Assembly (NCBI RefSeq): GCF_016888165.1
Contig: NZ_JACSWC010000410.1
Coordinates: 1 to 47,155 of the forward strand
DNA: 47,155 nt
DNA from: Halomicronema sp. CCY15110
Lineage (GTDB): Bacteria > Cyanobacteriota > Cyanobacteriia > Phormidesmidales > Phormidesmidaceae
Direction of reading: 5' to 3'
This document shows positions 17,261 to 25,457 of this stretch, piece by piece (the first letter of the stretch is position 1; the number at the start of each line of letters is the position of its first letter). The notes beneath the pieces are model-generated. The model was not told the origin of the DNA. It made no database searches and saw only the letters and a list, made by a program, of their open reading frames with translations. A program made the translations under genes and the position numbers.

Positions 17261-18187
17261 TCACTCGACTTCAATCATTTCCTCAGTCTGGAGGTTACCC
17301 TGGGTCACTTCTAAATAAATGTGCTCCAGTTTGACAGGACTGCGGGAAATCGCGTCGAGGGGCACTCCCTCAAACCGGGCCAGCAAATCGCGCAGTTCCA
17401 ACTCATCGGGCACCCAAAAGGCCAATTCTGAGCCATACCATCGGGGCGTAAAGCCTAATTCCTGGGCGCGAGCGATCGCCACTTCCGGTTCTTTCGTTTC
17501 CACCGTCATAATTTCGCAGGCGGGAATGCGCTGCCGCAAATCAGCCAGGGAGCCCTCAGTCAAGAGCTGCCCCTGCTTGATAATGCCGATGCGCCGACAC
17601 AGCCGTTCCGCCTCATCCAGCAAATGGGTGGTAAGTAAAATCGTCATGCCCTGCTCGCGACTCAGCTGTCGAATCAGATTCCACACTTCATGGCGGGCTT
17701 CGATATCCAATCCGGTGGTGGGTTCGTCAAGAATCAGCAACTTGGGAGAATGGACGATCGCCACCGCCAAGCTCAACCGCCGCTGCATGCCGCCGCTGAG
17801 ATTTTCCACCGGGGTCTTAGCGCGATCACTCAAACTCACTGCCGCCAAGCAGTCGGAAACCCTGAGCGATCGCCGCCGCCGGGGCAAGCCATACACCTTG
17901 GCAAAAAATTGTAGATTTTCCTCACAGGTCAGCGATCGATAGAGCAGATTTTCCTGGGGCATCACCCCAATCCAGGGTTTTGTCGCCATACCAGCGAGCT
18001 GATTGTTGACAAACACTTGTCCTTCATCCGCCTGCAACAATCCACAAATCAGGTTAATGGCGGTGGTTTTGCCTGCGCCGTTTGGCCCCAACAGGCCGTA
18101 CACTTCCCCCGGCAAAATATCCAGGCTCAGATTTTGCAGGGCTTGCCGACCGCGATAGGTTTTGCTCAAATTTCGAATCGACAGCAT
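17261..18187 (-). CDS. ABC transporter ATP-binding protein (ABC-2 type)
   Basis: This is a 308-residue ATPase with Walker A GPNGAGKTTAI, signature LSGGMQRRLSLA, Walker B LLILDEPTTGLD and switch His in LLTTHLLDEAE. The ~90-residue C-terminal domain is typical of ATPases serving a polypeptide or drug ABC-2 permease. No permease gene adjoins it: mnmE lies 49 nt downstream and the divergent histidine kinase is upstream. Its substrate is therefore unknown. It is distinct from the ATPase at 793-1776 and has a canonical signature motif. Confidence 0.88.
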   Translation of the reverse strand: MLSIRNLSKTYRGRQALQNLSLDILPGEVYGLLGPNGAGKTTAINLICGLLQADEGQVFVNNQLAGMATKPWIGVMPQENLLYRSLTCEENLQFFAKVYGLPRRRRSLRVSDCLAAVSLSDRAKTPVENLSGGMQRRLSLAVAIVHSPKLLILDEPTTGLDIEARHEVWNLIRQLSREQGMTILLTTHLLDEAERLCRRIGIIKQGQLLTEGSLADLRQRIPACEIMTVETKEPEVAIARAQELGFTPRWYGSELAFWVPDELELRDLLARFEGVPLDAISRSPVKLEHIYLEVTQGNLQTEEMIEVE

Positions 18188-18381
18188 GGCTTCTTCTTTA
18201 CTAAGGCAAGGGCTGGAAGTCGCGACTAGAGGAAAAGGCTATCACGCTTAGCCAGTCCTGGCAGCCGCAGCGCTCGGTCAACCCATGGCCGTCTGTGAAA
18301 TTACCAGCATTCCAGCCCCCACGCAGACATATCAGGACGATTCGGGCAATTTAAAACCATCATTGGGGGCAAAAAAAGTTA

Positions 18382-20220
18382 ATGACTTTAGCACTTTTAC
18401 TCGACGGCGCGGGTTACATCCCCCATGGGCACTGTTATCTGTGGCAGACACCGCTCGTCGCGCTGCATGTCGCCGCTGATGGCTTGATCGCGATCGCCTA
18501 TTTTTCCATTCCCGTGCTGCTGATTTATTTCATCCGGCAGCGGCATGATCTCCCCTTTCCCGGCATTTTTTGGCTGTTCAGCGGCTTCATTGTGTCTTGC
18601 GGCATCACGCATTTGTTGGCCATCTGGACGCTCTGGCATCCCGACTATTGGCTGGCTGGCGCGGCCAAAGCGTTTACCGCCTGGATTTCGATCACGACGG
18701 CAATTTGGCTCTTGCCGTCGCTACGCCAGGCGTTGGCGCTACCCAGCCTGGCGGAAATGCGTGATCTGAACTACAGCCTGCAACAAGAAATCAACGATCG
18801 CAATCAAATTGCCGCCGCTTTGAAAGAAAGCGAACTCAAGTTTCGCGGCATTTTTGACCAGATGTATCAATTCATCGGACTGCTGACTCCCCAGGGCATC
18901 CTGCTGGAGGCCAACCGCACTGCCCTCGAATTTGGCGGCATTGAGCTCGATGACGTGCGCGGGCAGCCTTTTTGGGACATGATCTGGTGGCAAATCTCAC
19001 CCGCAACCCGGGAAAAACTACAGGGGGCGATCGCCCAAGCCGCCCAGGGCGAATTTATGCGCTATGAGGTCGAAGTGCAGGGCGCACAAGGCCAAGTGAT
19101 TACCCTCGACTTTTCCCTGCGCCCAGTGCTCGATGACGCGGGCAACGTCGTCCTCCTGATTCCTGAGGGGCGGGATATTAGCGATCGCATCCAGGCCGAA
19201 AAAGCCCTGCAGCTCCAAGCGGTGATTACCCGCAACATGGCCGAGGGCGTCTGTTTAGTCCGGGCCGACAACGGCGTGATTGTTTACGCCAACCCCAAAT
19301 TTGAGCACATGTTTGGCTATGACTCTGGCGAACTCAACGGGCAATCTGCGGCCATTGTGAATCATCCCGATGCGGCGATGACCCCAGAGGCCGTAGTGCT
19401 ATCGATTCGTGAAGCGGTGTTGGCGAAAAAGGAGGCCACCTATGAGATTTACAACATCAAAAAAGATGGCACCCCCTTTTGGTGTGAAGCAACCGCCGCA
19501 GTGTTTGATCACCCTGACTATGGGCCTGTACTGGTCGCTGTACAGCAGGATATTAGCGATCGTAAGGCCGCCGAAGCTCAGGCTCAAATTCAAGCCTCGC
19601 TGGAAGAAAAAGAGCTCTTACTGAAGGAAATTTACCATCGCGTCAAAAATAACCTGCAAGTTATATTTAGCCTACTTAACCTACAGGCAAATAATCTCAG
19701 CGATGCCCATGCTAAAGCGGCGATTCGCGAAAGTCAGAATCGGATTATTGCCATGTCACTCGTCCATGAAAAACTCTATCAATCGAGTGATTTAGCCCAT
19801 ATCGAGCTCTCTGAATACGTGACTAGCCTAGCCAAAAGCCTGTTAGCAACCTACCGGCCTGTAGTGGGCAAAATTTCCCTTGATATTAAAATCGCCGCCT
19901 GTCATCTAGACATTGAAACGGCAATTCCTTGCGGCTTAATCCTGAACGAGCTAATCGCTAATTCACTAAAATATGCATATCCCCAGAGTCAACCCGGTTG
20001 CTTGTCGATAGAGTCGAATGATTCAGATTCTCAGCAAATTATTCTGACGATTAAAGACGACGGCATTGGTTTGCCCCAGGACTTTGATCTTCAGCGGGTC
20101 ACCTCTTTGGGCCTCAAACTGGTGAGTAATTTGGCCAAGCAGCTACGCGGTGAAATCAAGATTGTGCCCTCCTGTGCCGGCACCGAATTTAAGCTTTCCT
20201 TTCCACAACCACAGGGGTGA
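18382..20220 (+). CDS. Ethylene-receptor-like (ETR1-type) hybrid-free histidine kinase with two PAS domains
   Basis: This 612-residue membrane kinase has three N-terminal transmembrane helices (~25-115) that align with plant ETR1 without gaps at a constant offset of 8. All six ETR1 ethylene-site residues I compared are kept: Asp33, Tyr40, Ile43, Pro44, and the Cu(I) ligands Cys73 and His77 (SCGITHLLAIW). A short coiled segment (~120-150), PAS 1 (~150-270) and PAS 2 (~275-395) follow. The HisKA_2-type phosphoacceptor is His419 (EIYHRVKNNLQV), and the ATPase domain has N box NELIANSLKYA and G box DDGIGLP. It differs from Synechocystis SynEtr1 in lacking the bilin-binding GAF. The response-regulator gene begins 3 nt after its stop, so the two form an operon. 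Confidence 0.9.
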   Translation: MTLALLLDGAGYIPHGHCYLWQTPLVALHVAADGLIAIAYFSIPVLLIYFIRQRHDLPFPGIFWLFSGFIVSCGITHLLAIWTLWHPDYWLAGAAKAFTAWISITTAIWLLPSLRQALALPSLAEMRDLNYSLQQEINDRNQIAAALKESELKFRGIFDQMYQFIGLLTPQGILLEANRTALEFGGIELDDVRGQPFWDMIWWQISPATREKLQGAIAQAAQGEFMRYEVEVQGAQGQVITLDFSLRPVLDDAGNVVLLIPEGRDISDRIQAEKALQLQAVITRNMAEGVCLVRADNGVIVYANPKFEHMFGYDSGELNGQSAAIVNHPDAAMTPEAVVLSIREAVLAKKEATYEIYNIKKDGTPFWCEATAAVFDHPDYGPVLVAVQQDISDRKAAEAQAQIQASLEEKELLLKEIYHRVKNNLQVIFSLLNLQANNLSDAHAKAAIRESQNRIIAMSLVHEKLYQSSDLAHIELSEYVTSLAKSLLATYRPVVGKISLDIKIAACHLDIETAIPCGLILNELIANSLKYAYPQSQPGCLSIESNDSDSQQIILTIKDDGIGLPQDFDLQRVTSLGLKLVSNLAKQLRGEIKIVPSCAGTEFKLSFPQPQG

Positions 20221-20223
20221 CCT

Positions 20224-22338
20224 ATGCCACGCTGTACCGTTCTTGTAGTCGAAGACGAAGTCGTGATTGCGATGGATTTGCAGGCGACCTTGATCGAGTT
20301 GGGATATGACGTGCAGGCGATCGCCACCTCAGGGGAAGAGGCTATTCAACAGGCGGCAGCGCTCCAGCCCGATATCGTCCTGATGGACATTCATCTGGGG
20401 CAGGGCATAGACGGCATTGAGGCGGCGCAGCAGATTGTCGAGGCGTTAGAGATTCCCATCGTTTATCTCACGGCCTATGCCGACGAAGCGACCCTGACCA
20501 GAGCCCGAGAAACCTTGCCGTTTGGCTACGTGTTAAAGCCCTTTGAACCCCGAGAACTCAAAGCCAATTTGGAAATCGCCTTTTACAAACATCAGTTTGA
20601 TCAACTGCTGAAAAGCAATCGGCAATGGCTGTTAGGGGTGCTTAACAGTATCAGTGAAGGGGTGGCCGCAACGGATGCCGAAGGGTTGATTAAGTTTCTG
20701 AATCCGGTGGCCGAAGGGTTGACGGGGTGGTCGGAGGCGGAGGCGATCGGCAAGTCACTAGAAGAGGTGTTGCGCCTGGTGCATGAATTTTCGCAAGAAT
20801 TAGTCGAAAACCCGGTGATGCAGGCGCTAAAGCAGGGCAAGATAATCAACGCCGACACCAACATGTTTCTCGCTAATCGCATCGGAGAAACGACCCCTGT
20901 AATTCCCAGTGCGGCCCCCATTCAGGAAGCCCAGGGCAAAACCGCAGGTGCTGTAGTGGTGTTTCGCGATATGAGCGAGCAGCATCAGTTGCAGGCGCAG
21001 TTAGAACATAATGCCATGCACGATTCCCTCACCCAATTGCCCAATCGAGCGTTGTTGTTCGATCGCTTGCAGCGAGCGATCGAACGCACCCAGCGATCGC
21101 CCGATTCTGGCTTTGCCGTCATGCTGCTAGACATTGATCGCTTCAAATTTATCAACGACACCTTTGGCCACACCGTGGGCGATGAACTGCTGGTCGCCGT
21201 GGCCCCGCGCCTACTGGAGCAACTGCGATCGGTAGATACGGTGGCACGACTCGGCGGCGACGAGTTTGCCATCCTGCTCGAAGATGTGACTGACCCCAAA
21301 GTGACCGTGAAGACGGCTCAACGCATCCTTCACGCCATCAGTCAGCCGTTGCCCCTCACGAACCACGAACTGCAAGTCACTGGCAGTCTCGGCATCGTGT
21401 TGAGCACATCGGTTAGCACCAATGCGTCTGACTTATTACGCGATGCCGATATTGCGATGTATCAGGCCAAAGCCTGTGGTGGCAACTGTTGTGAGCTGTT
21501 TGACCAGGCCATTCATCAGCAGGCCAAACACCGTATCCACCGGGAGGGAGAACTCAGACGGGCGATCGCCCAAGTCGCCTTTCAGGTCTACTATCAACCC
21601 ATCGTGAATTTGGCCACGCGCCAGCTGGTTTCGACAGAAGCCCTGATTCGCTGGCAAAAACCTGACGGTAGCATGGTGCCCCCCGATGAGTTCATTCCCC
21701 TAGCCGAAGAATTGGGGCTAATCGCTCCGATCGATCAGTGGGTGCTGCAAACCGCCAGTCGCCAACTGCAAACGTGGCACCCGTTGCAGCCTGCCCAGGC
21801 GCAGCCGCTCAAAATCAGCATTAACCTGTCGAGTCAGCAAATCAACCAAAACGCCTCCCTGATCGAATTAGAAAATGCGCTAGAGGCGCTTGGGGCAGTG
21901 CGTCAGAATATCCGACTCGAAGTCACTGAGAGCGTGTTTATTAAAAACATCGATCGCGCCACAGAGTTGTTTCGGCGGTTCCAAGCCTCGGGCATGCAGA
22001 TTTGGTTGGATGACTTTGGCACGGGGTACTCGTCCCTCAGCTATCTGCACCGTCTGCCCATTGATGGCGTCAAAATTGACCATTCCTTTGTCGCTGGTAT
22101 GGACGGCGACCCCAACAAGCTGGAAATCGTGCGGGCGATCCTAAGTCTGTGTCATATCCTCAACAAAGATGTCATTGCCGAAGGCATCGAAAACAACGCT
22201 CAGCGCCTGCTGCTCATGGATCTAGGGTGTCAATACGGTCAGGGATATTTATTTGCTCCCCCCATCCCCGCTGATCAGATTCCTCTCTGGTTTGACACTG
22301 GCCAAGAAACCCCTGCCCATAGTCGCTCTAGTCGTTAG
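20224..22338 (+). CDS. Response regulator with PAS, GGDEF and EAL domains (cyclic-di-GMP enzyme)
   Basis: This 704-residue cytoplasmic protein has a receiver domain (1-120, acceptor Asp55 in IVLMDIHLG, Lys105), then a PAS domain (~130-250). The diguanylate cyclase domain has an intact GGDEF at 344-348, preceded by a correctly spaced inhibitory site RSVD (335-338). The EAL phosphodiesterase domain has E-A-L at 472-474 and EVTES, DDFGTGYSS, KID and AEGIE blocks intact. Both catalytic domains therefore look active, so the net effect on cyclic-di-GMP cannot be predicted. Its start codon lies 3 nt after the ETR1-like kinase stop, which makes it the probable cognate partner. Confidence 0.92.
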   Translation: MPRCTVLVVEDEVVIAMDLQATLIELGYDVQAIATSGEEAIQQAAALQPDIVLMDIHLGQGIDGIEAAQQIVEALEIPIVYLTAYADEATLTRARETLPFGYVLKPFEPRELKANLEIAFYKHQFDQLLKSNRQWLLGVLNSISEGVAATDAEGLIKFLNPVAEGLTGWSEAEAIGKSLEEVLRLVHEFSQELVENPVMQALKQGKIINADTNMFLANRIGETTPVIPSAAPIQEAQGKTAGAVVVFRDMSEQHQLQAQLEHNAMHDSLTQLPNRALLFDRLQRAIERTQRSPDSGFAVMLLDIDRFKFINDTFGHTVGDELLVAVAPRLLEQLRSVDTVARLGGDEFAILLEDVTDPKVTVKTAQRILHAISQPLPLTNHELQVTGSLGIVLSTSVSTNASDLLRDADIAMYQAKACGGNCCELFDQAIHQQAKHRIHREGELRRAIAQVAFQVYYQPIVNLATRQLVSTEALIRWQKPDGSMVPPDEFIPLAEELGLIAPIDQWVLQTASRQLQTWHPLQPAQAQPLKISINLSSQQINQNASLIELENALEALGAVRQNIRLEVTESVFIKNIDRATELFRRFQASGMQIWLDDFGTGYSSLSYLHRLPIDGVKIDHSFVAGMDGDPNKLEIVRAILSLCHILNKDVIAEGIENNAQRLLLMDLGCQYGQGYLFAPPIPADQIPLWFDTGQETPAHSRSSR

Positions 22339-22356
22339 CGAGCTGGACTGTGAAGC

Positions 22357-22713
22357 TCACACTTGCGGCTCTGAGGGGCGGGCTTTGGTCGTCGTCACCT
22401 CAAAGGAAATGGAGGCAGACCGTTTGGCCGAGCTCGGGGGCAAGGGCGGAGCGGCGGCAGGGGCATCCGTCACGGTAGGTGGGGGGATACTCGCTGGGGG
22501 TGCATAGCGGTCGTCGATCGCCGAGGGTGGCGTCTCTTGGCCGGTGAGCGATTGCCAGACGGAATAGTTAGAAGCGAGCGCCAGCCCCAACCCCCCTAAA
22601 ACCATCCACGGCAGCGAGAGCTCTGGGGTCGCCAACCAGCTTTGCTGACTCAGCCAGTCAACCCCCCGAGACGTGATGAAGAGCAAAATACAACACAGCA
22701 ACCAAAGAGCCAT
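22357..22713 (-). CDS. Small two-helix membrane protein with Pro-rich tail (hypothetical)
   Basis: This is a 118-residue frame with two predicted membrane helices, WLLCCILLFITSR and SLPWMVLGGLGLALA. A Pro/Ala-rich, probably disordered cytoplasmic tail (PPASIPPPTVTDAPAAAPPLP) follows. I do not recognise a family. It faces the response-regulator gene tail to tail, 18 nt apart, and diverges from map. The ordered two-helix-plus-tail layout and the fit in an otherwise empty 500-nt gap favour a real gene, but no ribosome site is clear. Confidence 0.5.
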   Translation of the reverse strand: MALWLLCCILLFITSRGVDWLSQQSWLATPELSLPWMVLGGLGLALASNYSVWQSLTGQETPPSAIDDRYAPPASIPPPTVTDAPAAAPPLPPSSAKRSASISFEVTTTKARPSEPQV

Positions 22714-22858
22714 AAACGCGATCGCGACTCAATCCAGCTCAACACCAGAAGGGTAGCGAATTCCGCCCGGTTGTCAAGATCCGCCACCCTGCCCAATTTG
22801 ACCGGGCAACGTTACAGTAGAAGACAATGTCGTTGTCCAAACACCCAAAGTAATCACT

Positions 22859-23653
22859 GTGGAACAGCAAGAGGTCATTACGCTGCTATCGCGTCGGGAA
22901 ATTGAAAAAATGCGTCAGGCCGGTCGGCTGGCGGCGCAGCTGCTGGACTACCTGGAGCCGATGGTAAAACCAGGGGTGAGCACCCAAGAACTGAACGACG
23001 CCGCCGAAGCCTGGACGCAAGAGCACGGTGCCAAAAGCGCCCCCCTCGGCTATCCCGGTGCAGTTGATCCGTTTCCCCGCTCCATCTGCACTAGCATTAA
23101 CGAAGTGGTGTGTCACGGCATTCCCAGTGCTGACCAGGTGCTGCGCGATGGTGACATCATGAATATTGACGTCACCCCGATTGTGGATGGCTACCACGGC
23201 GACACCTCTCGCACCTTCTTGGTCGGCACCCCCTCCCCGCTTGCGAAAAAGCTAGTGGAAGTGACGGAAGAGTCGATGTGGCGCGGCATTCGGGCAGTGA
23301 AACCCGGGGCGCGCATCGGTGACATCGGCGCGGCCATTCAGGAATATGCCGAAGCAGAAGGGTTTTCCGTCGTCCGAGATTTTGTTGGCCACGGCGTTCA
23401 CCGCATTTTCCACACGGCACCGCAAATTCCCCATTACGGCACGGCGGGTAAAGGCAAAAAACTGCGCAAAGGTATGGTCTTCACCATTGAACCAATGATC
23501 AACGTCGGCACCTATGAAGTCGAGGTGCTGGCCGATGGCTGGACTGCCGTCACCGCCGATCGCAAACTTTCCGCCCAGTTTGAGCACACCATCGCCGTCA
23601 CCGAAACCGGGGTCGAGGTGTTGACCCAGGCCGAGAGCAAAGTACCTGCCTAA
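22859..23653 (+). CDS. map: Methionine aminopeptidase (type I)
   Basis: This enzyme removes the initiator Met from nascent proteins in the cytoplasm. The 264-residue protein, from the GTG at 22859, has the five metal ligands of the pita-bread fold: Asp in IMNIDVTPIV, Asp in YHGDTSRTF, His in GHGVHRIFH, Glu in FTIEPM and Glu in QFEHT. The substrate His of V-C-H-G-I-P is also present. An ATG 17 codons in (MRQAGR) is a possible shorter start, but the N-terminal helix (ITLLSRREIEKM) is normal for the family. Confidence 0.95.
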   Translation: MEQQEVITLLSRREIEKMRQAGRLAAQLLDYLEPMVKPGVSTQELNDAAEAWTQEHGAKSAPLGYPGAVDPFPRSICTSINEVVCHGIPSADQVLRDGDIMNIDVTPIVDGYHGDTSRTFLVGTPSPLAKKLVEVTEESMWRGIRAVKPGARIGDIGAAIQEYAEAEGFSVVRDFVGHGVHRIFHTAPQIPHYGTAGKGKKLRKGMVFTIEPMINVGTYEVEVLADGWTAVTADRKLSAQFEHTIAVTETGVEVLTQAESKVPA

Positions 23654-23816
23654 GTGGCCGCGATCGCCTTGAGTCTCATCACCCCGCGCGTTTCGCCTAT
23701 GCTTCAACAGGACTTGGCATTGACTTGCCTGCGAGGTCAAAGCAGCTGTAACAGTCACCCCTTAGGTGTGTCGTTAACGTTGCCTGCATTGGCGATCGCC
23801 ATCCGGAATTGAGACT

Positions 23817-24236
23817 GTGCTGCCTTTCGATTTCGTCATTATCGGGACACCGGTACCCCACCGCGCCAAGGATAAAAAAGCGCTGAAAGCTTGGCGGACC
23901 CAGGTGATGATTACGGCGCAGGACTGTTGGGGCGATCGCCCACCGCTGGCCGAGAAACTGTCCCTCCAGATCACTCATTTTTACGATCAGCCCGTGGGGC
24001 AACCAGACCCAGATCTCGATAATGAGCGGATTGTCAAACCCGTGTTAGACGCCCTTAATGGCGTGATTTATCAAGACGACTATCAAATCGCTGAGCTGGA
24101 TACGCGCCGCCGTAATCTCAACGGCTCTTTTCGAGTCAAAGGCATGTCTATGGCGCTGGCTGAGGGCTTCTGTCAGGGGGACGAGTTTTTGCATATTAAG
24201 TGCGATCGCCTGCGGCATCCAGAAAGCATCCTCTGA
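23817..24236 (+). CDS. RusA-like Holliday junction resolvase / endodeoxyribonuclease
   Basis: This 139-residue protein starts at a GTG. The core DPDLDNERIVKPVLDAL, then GVIYQDDYQI, matches RusA family catalytic blocks. The acidic residues that bind Mg are DxD in DPDLDN and the later DD. RusA-family enzymes cut four-way DNA junctions and are mostly prophage-borne, yet there are no phage genes around this one. Many cyanobacteria have a chromosomal copy, so it may be a resident repair enzyme or a domesticated phage gene. Confidence 0.8.
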   Translation: MLPFDFVIIGTPVPHRAKDKKALKAWRTQVMITAQDCWGDRPPLAEKLSLQITHFYDQPVGQPDPDLDNERIVKPVLDALNGVIYQDDYQIAELDTRRRNLNGSFRVKGMSMALAEGFCQGDEFLHIKCDRLRHPESIL

Positions 24237-24719
24237 GGTGAGGACGACCTTATTCGGCGACAACCAGCCTAAACCCCCTGGTTCATAAGAGATAGGCCAT
24301 CATTCAAATTGCCAATTCTTTGGCGATGACGGAGGTGGCCGCAGGGGGCGAAACGGTGAGGCCGCGATCGTGGCTACAGCGGCTCGGGTGCGGTGGCATT
24401 CAAGGGTATGGAATCAGTCCACCGATGGATAGGGCGGCGGCTGAAGACTTTATGCGCACCTTCACCCCCATGACTGCAACCCGGTTGATGCTCCCAATGG
24501 CGTAGGTTGCACCGATGCCCGATCGCCCCACAAAGCTGCCGAATCATCAGTGGATGGTGGGAACTCCAGTGAACCAGTGACCAATCACGCGACGCATTGT
24601 TAGGGCATCGTCGAACCTATCGATTATCTTAGGAAAGGACGCAACCCGTTGTTGACTTAGCGCAGCCGTTTGGTCGTGACGCTGAGCCAACATCCGCCCT
24701 CGTTAGGAGATTCACCACC
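24237..24719. other. Intergenic region before thioredoxin gene, no gene recognised
   Basis: About 480 nt. Open frames of up to 61 codons are present but show no recognisable character. I looked for the small RNA Yfr1, which lies near trxA in some cyanobacteria, and found no CTCCTCACAC core on the plus strand. The last 15 nt contain AGGAG, the thioredoxin ribosome site. Confidence 0.45.
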
Positions 24720-25052
24720 GTGGCCGCAGCAACCAAATATGTCACTCTGACCGATGCCAATTTTGAGACGGAAGTCTTGCAGAGTAATGTTCCCGTCGTG
24801 GTCGATTTTTGGGCGGCGTGGTGCGGACCTTGCAAGTTAATGAATCCTATTATCGACGGCTTGGCTGAAGAGTTTGACGGTCAGGCCAAGCTCGCCAAAA
24901 TCAACATTGATGAGTGTGAAACACTCGCCAGCCAGTACCACATTATGGGGGTGCCCACGCTGCTCTTTTTCAAAGATGGCAATCTGATCGATCGCACCGA
25001 AGGCGTGCTGGCTCAGCCCGCGATCGCAGAAAAAATTAGCAGCCTGCTCTAA
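24720..25052 (+). CDS. trxA: Thioredoxin
   Basis: This is a 110-residue single-domain thioredoxin with the redox site W34-C-G-P-C38 and the cis-Pro loop G-V-P-T-L. The start is GTG (encoding MAAATKYVTLTD), with TTAGGAG about 10 nt upstream; no in-frame ATG fits. It reduces disulphides in cytoplasmic targets, receiving electrons from ferredoxin- or NADPH-thioredoxin reductase. Cyanobacteria hold several types. The VVDFWAAWCGPCKLMNP segment is the m-type/TrxA pattern. No operon partner. Confidence 0.94.
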   Translation: MAAATKYVTLTDANFETEVLQSNVPVVVDFWAAWCGPCKLMNPIIDGLAEEFDGQAKLAKINIDECETLASQYHIMGVPTLLFFKDGNLIDRTEGVLAQPAIAEKISSLL

Positions 25053-25457
25053 CCCTGCTGTTGGGCTCAACCGCCCGTCTTGATGGGCTAGGCTGTATCG
25101 GCGGCAGTGGCAAATTTTCTAAACTGCTGGTTGTGCAGGACAGAACTAAGCTTAGACACGGATGACTAGATCAGTGCCAAAGCTTCATTCGCAACCGGTG
25201 GCCCTGACCATAAACTTGGCGGGGGACAGTGCCCGCGAACTGATGCCGACTGTATCGGTTGAGCCGACCGGGAACCTTGCCTCGCCAATTCGCCCCTTTA
25301 CATGGTTGAGAGCGGCACATCAGCGTCATGGGCCGTTGCCCTGGCAATCTGTGGTGGACTGCGATTTTCCCGCAGGTACCTTGCTGGTCAGGATGATGAC
25401 GATGTTGATTGATAGAGACCGATCGGGGTGAGCAGTCTAGGAGGTGACGCGATCGCA
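25053..25457. other. Spacer between trxA and the MscS gene
   Basis: About 400 nt with overlapping open frames on both strands (89 codons plus, 114 codons minus). None has recognisable motifs, so none is called. The end holds AGGAGGTGA (25439-25447), a full Shine-Dalgarno sequence for the channel gene. Confidence 0.45.

Noticed and set aside
24237-24719. Yfr1 small RNA near trxA
   Set aside because: The characteristic CTCCTCACAC core was not found on the plus strand of this spacer.
25162-25431. 89-codon plus-strand frame before the MscS gene, overlapping its possible GTG start by 4 nt
   Set aside because: No recognisable motif or ribosome site; a competing frame of similar length runs on the other strand. 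The overlap alone is not enough.
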